Positions 50,427 to 59,648 of a stretch of 64,000 nucleotides of DNA are shown here, in pieces. Location: NCBI RefSeq assembly GCF_009742725.1, contig NZ_WPHG01000009.1:35689-99688 (forward strand), written 5' to 3'. The number at the start of each line of letters is the position of its first letter. Position 1 is the first letter of the stretch. Made by a program: the position numbers and the translations under genes. Source of the DNA: Nitratireductor arenosus (GTDB taxonomy: Bacteria; Pseudomonadota; Alphaproteobacteria; Rhizobiales; Rhizobiaceae). The notes below the pieces were generated by a model. That model searched no databases. It saw nothing but the letters and a program-made list of their open reading frames with translations, and was not told the DNA's origin.

Positions 50427-51863
50427 ATGACAACCTTGCATGCTAACCTGATCGATGGAGCTTGGGTCGAAGGCGAAGCCGCGCCGAACATTAACCCCTC
50501 CAACACCAACGAAGTCGTCGGCACCTATGCGCGTGCTACTCGAGCTGACTCCCAAGCCGCGATCGCCGCCGCTAAACGTACGTTCCCGACATGGTCGCGC
50601 ACGAGCCCTTTGGAGCGTCACGCGGTGTTGCGCAAGGCGGCAGACGAAATTCTCGCCCGCAAGGACGAACTCGGCCGACTTTTGTCGCGCGAGGAAGGCA
50701 AATCGTTGGCCGAAGCAGTCGGCGAAACGATTCGTGCGGCCCAGGTTTTCGATTACTTCGCGGGCGAAACGCTACGGCTGGCCGGCGAAACGTTGCCCTC
50801 TGTGCGTCCGGGTGTCGTGGTGGATGTGACGCGTGAGCCGGTCGGCGTGATCGCTATCATCACGCCGTGGAACTTCCCAATCGCCATTCCGGCGTGGAAA
50901 ATTGCGCCGGCGCTCTGCTACGGCAACACTGTGGTATTCAAGCCGGCTGATCTCACCCCTGGCTGCGCTTGGGAGCTGGTTGACATTCTCCACCGCGCCG
51001 GGCTGCCAAAGGGCGTACTCAATCTCGTAATGGGCCGTGGTTCGGTCGTCGGCCAGACCATGCTCGATAGCCCCGACGTAGATGCGATAAGCTTCACAGG
51101 CTCAGTGGAGACCGGCCGGCGTGTGGCGGCCTCCTGCGTCGAACACGGCAGGAAGTTCCAACTCGAGATGGGCGGTAAGAATCCGCTGGTCGTGCTCGAT
51201 GATGCGGACCTCAACGTGGCGGTCGACTGCGCCGTCAACGGTGCATACTTCTTAACTGGCCAGCGCTGCACGGCTTCCTCACGGCTGATCGTCACCGAAG
51301 GCATCCACGATCGTTTTGTCTCGGCAGTTACCGACAAGCTTAGGAGCCTCGTCGTCGACGACGCGCTCAAGCCGGGAACGCAGATCGGTCCGGTGGTGGA
51401 CGAGAACCAACTCAGTCAGGACGAGAAGTATATCGCCATTGGCCGTGAGGAGGGCGCTAAGCTGGTGTGTGGAGGCGAAAGGCTGAACCGTGAGACGCCC
51501 GGCTTCTTCTTGCAGCCCGCCTTGTTCACCGAGGCAACCAATAATATGCGCATCAGCCGCGAAGAGATTTTTGGTCCCGTCGCGGCGGTAATTCGTGTCA
51601 AGAATTATGAAGAGGCGCTGGAGACCGCGAACGATACGGCATTCGGCCTGTCCTCGGGGATCTGCACGGCCAGCCTGAAACATGCGACGCACTATAAGCG
51701 CAATGCCGACGCCGGCATGATTTTTGTCAATCTGCCCACTGGCGGCGTCGACTTCCATGTACCGTTCGGCGGCCGCAAGGCATCGAGCTTCGGCCCTCGC
51801 GAACAGGGCCGCTACGCCGCCGAGTTCTACACGACCGTCAAAACGGCCTATACGCTGGCCTGA
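50427..51863 (+). CDS. NAD(P)-dependent aldehyde dehydrogenase
   Basis: A 478-residue aldehyde dehydrogenase with the Asn of PWNFPIAIPAWK, the Glu motif LEMGGKNPLVV (about residue 250), catalytic Cys in GQRCTASSR (about 285) and EEIFGPVAAVI. It resembles the ketoglutarate-semialdehyde/succinate-semialdehyde group. ATG 50427 with GGAGA upstream is used; the frame from 50307 overlaps the spacer. It is intact, unlike the aldehyde dehydrogenase at 29.3 kb. With the GMC enzyme it would complete alcohol-to-acid oxidation. Confidence 0.93.
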   Translation: MTTLHANLIDGAWVEGEAAPNINPSNTNEVVGTYARATRADSQAAIAAAKRTFPTWSRTSPLERHAVLRKAADEILARKDELGRLLSREEGKSLAEAVGETIRAAQVFDYFAGETLRLAGETLPSVRPGVVVDVTREPVGVIAIITPWNFPIAIPAWKIAPALCYGNTVVFKPADLTPGCAWELVDILHRAGLPKGVLNLVMGRGSVVGQTMLDSPDVDAISFTGSVETGRRVAASCVEHGRKFQLEMGGKNPLVVLDDADLNVAVDCAVNGAYFLTGQRCTASSRLIVTEGIHDRFVSAVTDKLRSLVVDDALKPGTQIGPVVDENQLSQDEKYIAIGREEGAKLVCGGERLNRETPGFFLQPALFTEATNNMRISREEIFGPVAAVIRVKNYEEALETANDTAFGLSSGICTASLKHATHYKRNADAGMIFVNLPTGGVDFHVPFGGRKASSFGPREQGRYAAEFYTTVKTAYTLA

Positions 51864-52380
51864 CGGGCTAATGCCGGTCCGCTTACCAGCCCCGAGGTGC
51901 CCGCGCCGTGACGGCTTCGCCCATGGCGCAGGTCGCTGTAACGATCCCGCCGGGGCGACCTTGCCTCGCTCGGCCGCGCGAGAGTCGAATAACACCTGCC
52001 GCGATTGCCAGGCAGGTACTGGCGGCGCCAATTACTCAGGGAAGAAGCAGCTCGTGCAGCTGGAACGCTTCGTGAGGTCGAAGCATGCTCGGGATCTGCC
52101 AAATAATGCACTCTGCGATACTACGAGGTCGGCGCCTGAACTAGAGCAAGAGATGTTCCCACGGGCCTCCTAGGAAGCCGGGATAGCGGGTCAACCACCA
52201 GTTCCTGCTGTTCGATCAGCCGGCGAAAATTCTGCTTGTGGACCAGACGGCCAGCATGCGCCTACACCGCGCGCTGCTGCAACTGCAGCAGCGTAAACTG
52301 CGGCGGCATCAGTTTGAACACGCGTGATCTGGTCGAAAAGCCAGTCGTTTCGGCCGTCTGACTCTAGAGGAATTCGCCCG
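51864..52380. other. Gap with a 10-bp perfect inverted repeat
   Basis: No gene is convincing in these 517 bp. A perfect stem, CGCTGCTGCA-AC-TGCAGCAGCG (52272-52293), lies 87 bp before the alcohol dehydrogenase ATG. It may be an operator or a terminator lacking a T-run. CTGG-N8-CCAG at 52329 does not fit the regulon motif. Confidence 0.45.
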
Positions 52381-53541
52381 ATGCAAGCCTTCACCTTCAA
52401 TACGACCCCCTCGATCGTCTTCGAAGCCGGTTCGGCCAAGCGCTTCGGCGCGATCGCAGGCAAACGGCTGGGCCCGACGGTGCTGTTCGTGACCGATCCG
52501 GGCCTGCGCAAACTCGGCCTATGCGATGCAGCCATCGCGTCGCTGGAAAGCGTCGGAGCGTCGGTTGCGATTTTCGATTCCGTCGAAGCCGATCCTTCGC
52601 TGGCGACCGTGATGAAGGCGGTGGAAGCTGGTCGTTCAGCCGGCGCGACCGGCGTCGCCGGCTTCGGCGGCGGCTCGTCGCTCGACGTGGCGAAGGTGGC
52701 CGCACTTCTTCTCGGCTCCGGCGAAGACATCGACGGCGCCTGGGGCGTGGCGCAGGCGAAGGGACCGCGCCTGCCTCTGGTGCTGGCGCCCACGACGGCA
52801 GGAACAGGCTCGGAAGTCACCCCGGTTTCAATCATTACGGTCGGTGACGAGGAGAAGCGCGGCGTGTCCAGCGCCATCATCCTGCCGGACATTGCGGTGC
52901 TCGATCCGGAATTGACGCTGGGCCTGCCGCCGGCAATCACCGCAGCCACCGGCGTCGACGCGATGGTGCACGCAATCGAAGCCTATGCCTCGAAGAACGC
53001 CAACAACAATCCGCTGTCGAAGATGCTGGCCAGACAGGCCCTGCAACTCATCGGCGCCAATATCGAAAAAGCGGTGCTTGACGGCAAGGATGTCGAGGCG
53101 AGAGGGGCGATGTTGCTCGGCTCCATGCTCGCCGGCCAAGCCTTCGCCAATTCGCCGGTGGCCGCCGTCCACGCGCTTGCTTATCCGATCGGGGGGACGT
53201 TCCATGTTCCGCACGGCCTCTCGAACGCGCTTGTCCTGCCGCATGTCCTGCGCTTCAACGCGCCCGACGCCGCCCATCTCTACGCCGAGATCGCCACGGA
53301 CGCTTTCCCGCGTCTCGCGGGGGAGGAAGGTGTCCAGGGGCGCTGCGCGGCGTTCATCGAGGAACTGGCCTCGCTATCGAAAAGACTTGGCCTGCAGCCG
53401 CGCCTGCGGGATGTCGGCATCGGCGAAGAGCATCTGAAAAAGATGGCGGCGGATGCGATGAAGCAGCAGCGGCTGTTGGTCAACAATCCGCGCAATGTCT
53501 CGGAGCCGGATGCGCTCGCCATCTATCGCGCGGCATGGTGA
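52381..53541 (+). CDS. Iron-containing (group III) alcohol dehydrogenase
   Basis: A 386-residue member of the Fe-dependent alcohol dehydrogenase family with the NAD-binding GFGGGSSLDVAKV (about residue 98), APTTAGTGSEVTP, and metal ligands in TGVDAMVHAIEAYAS and PHGLSNALVLPHVLRF. ATG 52381 has AGAGGAA upstream. It has no operator copy of the regulon and is higher in GC than the upstream genes, so it may be a separate acquisition. Such enzymes interconvert alcohols with aldehydes, or reduce maleylacetate in related groups; the GSEVTPVS context favours alcohol/lactaldehyde types. Confidence 0.9.
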   Translation: MQAFTFNTTPSIVFEAGSAKRFGAIAGKRLGPTVLFVTDPGLRKLGLCDAAIASLESVGASVAIFDSVEADPSLATVMKAVEAGRSAGATGVAGFGGGSSLDVAKVAALLLGSGEDIDGAWGVAQAKGPRLPLVLAPTTAGTGSEVTPVSIITVGDEEKRGVSSAIILPDIAVLDPELTLGLPPAITAATGVDAMVHAIEAYASKNANNNPLSKMLARQALQLIGANIEKAVLDGKDVEARGAMLLGSMLAGQAFANSPVAAVHALAYPIGGTFHVPHGLSNALVLPHVLRFNAPDAAHLYAEIATDAFPRLAGEEGVQGRCAAFIEELASLSKRLGLQPRLRDVGIGEEHLKKMAADAMKQQRLLVNNPRNVSEPDALAIYRAAW

Positions 53542-53545
53542 GACG

Positions 53546-53911
53546 ATGAGCGAGCGGTCTTCACCCACGTCGCGCAATGCCTACAACGCGTTTCGCACAA
53601 TCACCACGCGCTGGATGGAAAACGACATCTATGGTCACATGAACAATGCGGTGCATTATTCGCTGTTCGACACTGCGGTGAATGGCTGGTTGATCGGCGA
53701 GGGCCTGCTGGACATCCATGGCGGCGACCAGATTGGGCTCGTCGTCGAAACCGGGTGCCGCTATTTTTCTGAACTTGCTTTCCCCGATAAGGTAACGGCC
53801 GGTATCCGCGTCGCCAGGCTCGGAACGTCCTCCGTTCGCTATGAGGTTGCCCTGTTTCGGAATGAAGAAGAGATCGCCGCGCTGAAGGCTTCTTCGTCCA
53901 CGTCTAGCTAG
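53546..53911 (+). pseudogene. Acyl-CoA thioesterase (4HBT hotdog), frameshifted C-terminus
   Basis: The first 110 residues fit a 4-hydroxybenzoyl-CoA thioesterase-type hotdog protein: TRWMENDIYGHMNNAVHYSLFD with the catalytic Asp/His region (in part), then ETGCRYFSELAFPD. Near the end the match changes frame: the expected AAEGFFVHV lies one frame off, explained by an extra GC in GCCGCGCTGAA (around 53880), and that frame then meets a TAG. The visible product ends KASSSTSS. It follows the Fe-ADH stop by four bases, so it belonged to the same unit. It may be inactive or slightly shortened but folded. Confidence 0.7.
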
Positions 53912-54352
53912 GGAAGGAGGTCGGCAACGCCCCTCACTGTGCGGTGAGAATACCGGCACCAGGGAGACATCTCCAAGACGCCGTCAGCTTGTCAGCAATC
54001 AGTCTGCTTGCCGTCCCCGGTCCCAGCAATCGCAGAAGCTACCCCACGCTCCAGTTTACTCGGAATGGCGCTGTTGTAGGGGTCAGAACAAGCACCGCAA
54101 TCAGATCCACGTTCACTTCGTGGCCCTGGTCCCGTTTTCTGGTTCTCCTCAGTGTTTTTGGAGGGAGTATCTTCCATTGCGTACGGCTTGTGTCCGAAGC
54201 CTCCGTCGAGGCTGATTGGTTCAACTTCCGACGAACGTGGACTGCCCCCGACCAGCCGTCAACGTCTCCGGCGACATGAAGTTTTTGTTCTTCGCATCTG
54301 CACAAAATTGTGCCAAACGCCCTCAGGCGGTTAACGTAAGGGAAGGAATGCC
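53912..54352. other. Gap before panB
   Basis: These 441 bp hold the out-of-frame tail of the thioesterase and no other recognisable gene. The panB promoter and ribosome site (GGGAAGGA, just before the ATG at 54353) are at the right end. Confidence 0.4.
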
Positions 54353-55198
54353 ATGAGCGCGACAGGTGAAGTGAAGGCCCTGACGCCCCCCGATATCGTG
54401 TCACACAAGGGTGGGACGCCGCTGGTTTGTCTCACTGCCTACACGACACCGATGGCGAGGCTTGTCGATACCACCTGCGATATCGTGCTTGTCGGTGACA
54501 GCGTTGGCATGGTGCTGCACGGCTTGCCGTCCACGCTGGGCGTCACGCTCGACATGATGATCATGCACGCACAAGCGGTGCGCCGTGGCATCGAGCGGGC
54601 ACTGATGGTTGTGGACATGCCGTTCGGGTCCTATGAGGAAGGGCCCGAACAGGCCTTTCGCAATGCCGCCCGGCTGATGGCCGAGACCGGCTGCGCCGCC
54701 GTCAAGCTCGAGGGCGGCGAGAGTATGGCGGAGACGATCCAGTTCCTGGTCGCGCGCGGCATTCCGGTGATGGCGCATGTCGGCCTGACACCACAGGCAG
54801 TCAATACTTTTGGCGGCTACAAGGTGCAGGGGCGTGGCAACGATGCGGAACGCATCTTGCGCGATGCCGACGCGGTTTCAAAAGCCGGCGCGTTTGCCGT
54901 TGTGCTGGAGAAGGTGCCGGAAGCGCTCGCTCGCAGGATTACCGCCGACATTGCCATCCCCACCATCGGTATCGGCGCCTCGTCAGCCTGTGACGGCCAA
55001 ATCCTGGTGGTCGACGACATGCTTGGCATGTTCACGGACTTCCGGCCGAAATTCGTCAAGCGCTACGCTGAACTCGGGGAGCGGGCACAAGCCGCGATCG
55101 CAGCCTACGCAAACGAAGTGCGCGAGCGGCGCTTTCCAGGTGCAGAGCATGTCTTTGGCGATCAGCCCAAAACGATCAAGGGTGGAGAAGCGGCATGA
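54353..55198 (+). CDS. panB: 3-methyl-2-oxobutanoate hydroxymethyltransferase
   Basis: PanB makes ketopantoate from 2-oxoisovalerate and methylene-tetrahydrofolate, the first committed step to pantothenate and CoA. The 281-residue protein has [16 protein letters not shown], the metal-binding [11 protein letters not shown] with two Asp-containing segments, [20 protein letters not shown] (in part), KLEGG and [11 protein letters not shown], all typical. It overlaps panC by four bases (ATGA). Plasmid-borne panBC is known in Rhizobium, where it can be the only copy. Placed beside CoA-dependent catabolism, it may support CoA supply. Confidence 0.96.
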   Translation: MSATGEVKALTPPDIVSHKGGTPLVCLTAYTTPMARLVDTTCDIVLVGDSVGMVLHGLPSTLGVTLDMMIMHAQAVRRGIERALMVVDMPFGSYEEGPEQAFRNAARLMAETGCAAVKLEGGESMAETIQFLVARGIPVMAHVGLTPQAVNTFGGYKVQGRGNDAERILRDADAVSKAGAFAVVLEKVPEALARRITADIAIPTIGIGASSACDGQILVVDDMLGMFTDFRPKFVKRYAELGERAQAAIAAYANEVRERRFPGAEHVFGDQPKTIKGGEAA

Positions 55199-56061
55199 AT
55201 GTCCCGATTGTCAGGGCCGTGGCGGATCTTCGCACGATCGTTGCGGGATGGCGTCGCGAAGCAGCCAGCATTGCTGTGGTGCCCACTATGGGTGCCTTGC
55301 ATGAAGGGCATCTCAGCCTGGTGCGTGCCGCGCTCGAAAAGGCCGACCGGGTGATCGTGACGCTGTTCATCAATCCAAAGCAGTTCAACAGCGCAGCCGA
55401 TCTTGCCGCCTATCCGCGTACCGAGGTGGAAGACGCTGCAAAGCTGGCGCCACTGGGTGCGCATCTGCTTTACGCGCCGGACGCTGCTGAAATCTATCCG
55501 GAGGGTTTTGCCACCGCGGTTTCGGTCGGCGGCGTCAGCGAGGGCCTGTGCGGCGCGTTTCGGCCGGGTCATTTCGATGGCGTCGCCACCGTCGTCGCCA
55601 AACTGTTCCTGCAGACCGGAGCCGATCTCGCGTTTTTCGGCGAGAAGGATTTCCAGCAGCTTCATGTGGTTCGCCGCATGGCGCGGGATCTGGACATTCC
55701 GATCACCGTCATCGGCTGTCCGACAGTCCGCGAAGAAGACGGGCTGGCGCTCTCTTCGCGCAACGTCCGGCTCTCACTGGCGGAGCGACTGGCTGCACCG
55801 AAGCTCGCGTCGATTCTGCACACAGCAGCCGGACAGATCGCCAACGGAGCGCCGGTCAGCCTGACACTGGCTGAGGCGCGCGCTGCCATCCTTTCGGCAG
55901 GCTACCGGGAGGTGGAATATCTGGAATTGCGAGCAGACGCCGATCTTCGGCCTTTGAACGCACTTTACTGTCCCGCGCGTCTGCTGGTGGCCGCCTGGCT
56001 CGGCAACACACGACTGATCGACAATGTCGAAGTTGTTCCCCTGCTGTCGCTTAGCAGTTAA
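55195..56061 (+). CDS. panC: Pantothenate synthetase
   Basis: PanC joins pantoate and beta-alanine with ATP to make pantothenate. The 288-residue protein shows the HIGH-like [12 protein letters not shown] (about residue 32), [49 protein letters not shown] and the KMSKS-like LSSRNVRLS. The ATG overlaps the panB stop. Downstream there is a short AT-rich stretch and then a minus-strand pseudogene, so panBC is the end of this transcription block. Confidence 0.96.
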   Translation: MNVPIVRAVADLRTIVAGWRREAASIAVVPTMGALHEGHLSLVRAALEKADRVIVTLFINPKQFNSAADLAAYPRTEVEDAAKLAPLGAHLLYAPDAAEIYPEGFATAVSVGGVSEGLCGAFRPGHFDGVATVVAKLFLQTGADLAFFGEKDFQQLHVVRRMARDLDIPITVIGCPTVREEDGLALSSRNVRLSLAERLAAPKLASILHTAAGQIANGAPVSLTLAEARAAILSAGYREVEYLELRADADLRPLNALYCPARLLVAAWLGNTRLIDNVEVVPLLSLSS

Positions 56062-56132
56062 CCGAAAGAATGCGCCGGTTTGGTTCGGGTTGACCATTTA
56101 ATCATGAGAATATGGGCTGCGGGATTCTCAAA

Positions 56133-56704
56133 TTAACTGCAATTGCAGGGAAGGCCTCGGCCGGTGGGCTTGAGCAGTTCGCCCTGCGGCTTGGTTAAAC
56201 GGAGCCAGTCCGCCCAGTTATCTGGCTGGAGCACGACCACCTGACGATCATGGTAGGGCGCGACGTCCGGCCCTGGACTCGTCGTCAGCATCGTGAAGGA
56301 GGCTGGGTGATTGCCCTGGGCCTCACGCCATAGCCCGGCGATGGCCATGAAGGGGCTCCGATCAGGCTGAAGCGATGTTTGGTTTTGGGGTACTTCTTGC
56401 CGGTGAAGAAGAAGGCGCTGACCGGGACGAGGCAGCGCTTGCTGTCGGCGAAGTCTCGCCCTTCCGATCTAAAATTGAAGACCGGCCCACCCCTGGGCCC
56501 CGATGGCGGGAAGCTGAAGTTCATCTGGACGAGTTCGATCATGTCGCCGGCCGCACGCATGACCGGTCCCATATCGTTGATCCTGATATCGTCCGCCTGG
56601 GGCAGATCGAGTTCTGTCTGTTGCGTTGGTATCTCCAGCTCCAACGCCTGCATCATCTGGCAGTATTCAACCCAGCGAACGTGTTGCTCATAGGCATTGC
56701 ACAT
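56133..56704 (-). pseudogene. SRAP (YedK-type) DNA-protein-crosslink peptidase, frameshifted
   Basis: YedK/HMCES proteins cap abasic sites through an N-terminal Cys exposed after Met removal. The frame from ATG 56704 starts MCNAYEQHVRW with Cys2 and continues through RCLVPVSAFFFTGKK to HRFSLIGAP, after which the expected FMAIAGLWREAQGNH continues in another frame down to 56133, including the His-containing PYHDRQVVVL. The break fits loss of one C from a CCCCC run at about 56353. The N-terminal 125 residues keep Cys2, but the catalytic His is out of frame, so activity is doubtful unless the deletion is an artefact. Confidence 0.85.
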
Positions 56705-56871
56705 CCGGTAAGGATAGCGTGAACTTCAAAATCTTTCGAGGGGTGGGGCGTCTTCCTCCGGAACCGGACTGTCGGCGAAGCTGAAGCCCCGCGGTGCGGG
56801 TCTTCACCCTCCGGGCGTCCATCCCTGACGCGGGCAGGGGCATTCGTGCAGTTGGGGGGAGTGCTTCTGAG

Positions 56872-57159
56872 ATGCTGAGGGCGATTTTGGCGTGGGTAGA
56901 GAGGCGGCGTGCGATCCGTCGCCGATGGCGGGAAGACGCCAGGCGCCTCGTCCGTCTCCACGGCCCGACTGCCTATTATGAGGCACAACGGCTTGCCGCA
57001 ACATCCCGCGCGATCGAAGACGGCCAGTTCCTCCACTGGGCAAAGGTAGCTGCCGAGGTGGCGCGGATAGAACCGTCGGCCGAGATGGATATCGACGTCG
57101 TCCGGTCGATTGTCGATCACGAACTTCGTCATCGAGTTCATTCGGATCCTGAGCCATGA
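56872..57159 (+). CDS. Conserved small helical protein
   Basis: A 95-residue basic-to-acidic helical protein (RRRAIRRRWREDARRLVRLHG, in part; AYYEAQRLAATSR; EMDIDVVRSIVDHELRHRVH). ATG 56872 has GGGGGAG upstream; a frame from 56794 is also open. Proteins like this recur on rhizobial plasmids next to the Toprim/DUF3991 block. No function is known to me. Confidence 0.55.
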   Translation: MLRAILAWVERRRAIRRRWREDARRLVRLHGPTAYYEAQRLAATSRAIEDGQFLHWAKVAAEVARIEPSAEMDIDVVRSIVDHELRHRVHSDPEP

Positions 57160-57455
57160 CACGAAGAGGCGGGTCGCCGCGACAATACTGAGGGCACGTC
57201 AAGCCCGGTCTCTGCAATGGCTCTCTGCTACCGGGAAGGATGCGACTGGGTGCGGATCCATCCACGCGCAGGTCCGCCCCCGCTTGCTGTGCTGGCTTCC
57301 TGGTCCAGGTCCGTCCTCCTCCAATCAACCCACAAGGGGTCCGCTACGCGAGCGTGCGGCCGCTGCGGCTTCGCCTGTGCGGTGATTGCGGCCGGGCCCC
57401 GGACCCGACGGGCACCAGAGCGGGGATCGGCCCCGCCCATGGACGGAGCCCTTCA

Positions 57456-57641
57456 ATGTCGCACGATCTTTCACTCGCACAGAACCATGCCTGGAACCTC
57501 GCCCGCACCCTGATGGTGCCGGTTATTCTCTTCAAGGTCGACGACGAATACGGCGTCATGCCCGCCGACGAACTCGACGACGCCGAAATCGAGCCGCTCT
57601 TCGAATACGATCCCTACCAGGGCGGTCGGCCGGCTCATTGA
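57456..57641 (+). CDS. Small acidic conserved hypothetical protein
   Basis: A 61-residue protein (SLAQNHAWNLARTLMVPVIL, FKVDDEYGVMPADELDD, then acidic EIEPLFEYDPYQGG). It starts at ATG 57456 within a longer open frame. A GC-rich hairpin overlaps its stop. It may belong to the DUF3991/DUF1419/DUF3085 plasmid-backbone set. Function unknown. Confidence 0.55.
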   Translation: MSHDLSLAQNHAWNLARTLMVPVILFKVDDEYGVMPADELDDAEIEPLFEYDPYQGGRPAH

Positions 57642-57924
57642 GCCGGCCTTCCTCGCGCGCCAAGCGCCCGGCCGTCTGAAGGCCGGGTTGCGCGTCGCAT
57701 CGTCCTTTCCCTGCTGGTGGCGGGACGCCACGAGCCCTTATTGGGACGAGGTTTTGCCGCTTGCGCCGGGAAGCCCGCAAGGGAGGCTGCGCCGCCCCGG
57801 CAAGCCGGTGCGCCCCTGCGGCCTTCCGGCTTCGCGGCCGACCTCGAGGCCTGCCGGAAAGGTAGACAAACAGATCTGGACAAGGAAAGGGCCGGACGCC
57901 CCGCGGCGCCGGCGGGATTGACCC
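57629..57924. repeat. Hairpins and a 16-bp repeat downstream of the small acidic gene
   Basis: Two perfect 7-bp stems (GCCGGCT/AGCCGGC, 57629-57647; CCCGGCC/GGCCGGG, 57667-57687) follow in series and may end transcription. CAAGGGAGGCTGCGCC at 57778-57793 recurs at 58883-58898 inside the Toprim gene's 3' end, where GTCAAGGG/CCCTTGAC forms another stem. No gene is seen in 57642-57924. Confidence 0.5.
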
Positions 57925-58968
57925 ATGGAGCAGCATGAAATCGAGACATTGCGAGACACGGTGCCCTGCGCTGCCGTGCTCGCGCGCGAGGGCTGGAAGG
58001 TGGACGTCAAGGAGAGCACCGCGCGCGCCGTGAAGTACCGACGCGGCGAAGGTGAGATCATCATCGTCATCCATAACGGCAGGGGCTGGTTCGATCCGCT
58101 GTCGGACGCCAAGGGCGACGTCTTCACGCTCGCAGGTCACTTGGCCGGTATCGCCTTTCCGGCGGCCGTCGAGGCGGTTCGCAGTCTTGTCGACCATGTT
58201 CTGGCCACGCCGTCCTGGAGCCGCCCGAAACGCACAGGCACTCCTCTTTCGATCACTGAGCGATGGCGGCGTCGGCGACCACCGACCATCGGATCGCGCG
58301 CCTGGCGATATCTGGCAGATGAGCGTGCGATCCCGATATCCATTCTGCAGGCCGCTATCGCACAAGGCCTGCTGCGCGAGGGTCCGAGCGGCAGCATCTG
58401 GACGGCGCATGTCGACCAAACCAGGCAACTGATCGGATGGGAAGAACGCGGCCCGCAGTGGCGTGGCTTCTCCACCGACGGAGCCAAGGAACTGTTCCGC
58501 CTCGGCAACGAAGCAGCGCTTCGGCTCTGCGTCACCGAGGCGGCGATCGACGCCATGAGCCTTGCCGCGCTCGAGAGGATGCGCGCTGACACCCTCTACG
58601 TCAGTACCGGGGGCGGGTGGTCGCCCGCCAGCGATGCCGCGATCCGGGCGATCGCCGCGAACGCCGACATGTTGATCGTCGCGGCCACCGACAATGATCG
58701 GCAGGGCGAGATCTATGCCGGTCGTCTGCAGCAGATCGTGCGCGAGACCGGGTGCCGATACGAGCGGCTGCGGCCTTCCACGCAGGATTGGAACAGCGAT
58801 TTACAAGGACGGGGGGATAGGAAACCCGGGAATGGAGGGGGAAAGGAGAGCGGAATCGCTGCCGCATGCCCGGCCGTCGCGTCAAGGGAGGCTGCGCCCG
58901 GCTTGCGCCGGCCCTTGACCCGCCGGACCGGAGAGGCGGCCGCGCGAAGGGGTGATGAGAAGGCATGA
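57925..58968 (+). CDS. DUF3991 and Toprim domain protein
   Basis: A 347-residue protein related to plasmid-encoded primase-like proteins. The N-terminal part (LAREGWKVDVKESTARAVKYR; GRGWFDPLSDAKGDVFTLAGHL, in part) is the DUF3991/CHC2-like region; the Toprim domain has the Glu in CVTEAAIDAMSLAAL (about residue 195) and the Asp pair in IVAATDNDRQGEIYAGRL (about residue 255). Toprim proteins bind metal and act in priming, topoisomerase or nuclease reactions. The Arg/Gly-rich C-terminal 60 residues overlap a repeat and may be unstructured. It starts the run of plasmid-processing genes to the right. Confidence 0.85.
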   Translation: MEQHEIETLRDTVPCAAVLAREGWKVDVKESTARAVKYRRGEGEIIIVIHNGRGWFDPLSDAKGDVFTLAGHLAGIAFPAAVEAVRSLVDHVLATPSWSRPKRTGTPLSITERWRRRRPPTIGSRAWRYLADERAIPISILQAAIAQGLLREGPSGSIWTAHVDQTRQLIGWEERGPQWRGFSTDGAKELFRLGNEAALRLCVTEAAIDAMSLAALERMRADTLYVSTGGGWSPASDAAIRAIAANADMLIVAATDNDRQGEIYAGRLQQIVRETGCRYERLRPSTQDWNSDLQGRGDRKPGNGGGKESGIAAACPAVASREAAPGLRRPLTRRTGEAAARRGDEKA

Positions 58969-59030
58969 AGATGATGATCCGGTCGGGTGGACAGGATCGC
59001 GCTTGATGCCGACGGACGACAGGAGCCGCC

Positions 59031-59636
59031 ATGATCACCCAAACCCCATTCCGCAAGGTCTTCGAGGGCATCGCCTCGCGCCACCAGATGTTCCAGATGT
59101 TCGATCGCCATGGCCAGGCGCCGATGAGCAAGGCACGCCTCACCGGCCGGCTCTATGATGGGGAATGGTTCGAGATCGGCCGGGCCGAGCATGACTACAT
59201 GTTCGAGATCCTGCCGCCGCTCTGGACGCGCGGCGACATGTTCGCGCTGCGCGAGTTCATGACCGGCGCGATCACCAGCGTCTTCTTCGCGCTCTCGATC
59301 GATGGCCGCATCCGCTATTTCCACGCCTATTGCGATATGTCGGCCAAGGGTTCGGCCGCGCGCCTGCGCGATGTGATCATCGAGCGGGAATCCCGCCCGG
59401 TGCGTGCCATGACGCGCACGGAGCGGCTCGACCACATCTGGAGCACGACCCATGCCGACTATCGCGGCTATGCGGGTGAGCGCTGGCCAGAGCGTGACCG
59501 TGGCGCTCGCACCATCACCGTCTACGGTGGCCCGCAGGGCACGGTGCTGAAGCTGCTCGACGACCTCACCGAGGCCCAGATCAGCGCCAAGCTGCCGGTC
59601 CATCTTCGCTACCTGCCCGCCGCAATTGCAGCCTGA
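59031..59636 (+). CDS. DUF1419 family protein
   Basis: A 201-residue protein matching DUF1419 (VFEGIASRHQMFQMFDRHGQ; GEWFEIGRAEHDYMFEILPPL, in part; TSVFFALSIDGRIRYFHAYCD). It is widespread on rhizobial plasmids in the same neighbourhood as the next gene and the large methylase-helicase. No biochemical role is established to my knowledge. ATG 59031 has CAGGAG upstream. A possible role in conjugation or anti-restriction is suggested only by its neighbours. Confidence 0.75.
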   Translation: MITQTPFRKVFEGIASRHQMFQMFDRHGQAPMSKARLTGRLYDGEWFEIGRAEHDYMFEILPPLWTRGDMFALREFMTGAITSVFFALSIDGRIRYFHAYCDMSAKGSAARLRDVIIERESRPVRAMTRTERLDHIWSTTHADYRGYAGERWPERDRGARTITVYGGPQGTVLKLLDDLTEAQISAKLPVHLRYLPAAIAA

Positions 59637-59648
59637 TCGGAGGCTGTG

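Noticed and set aside
52329..52344. CTGG-N8-CCAG before the Fe-alcohol dehydrogenase as a sixth operator
   Set aside because: Lacks the CCARATTGG core and the spacing of the other sites.
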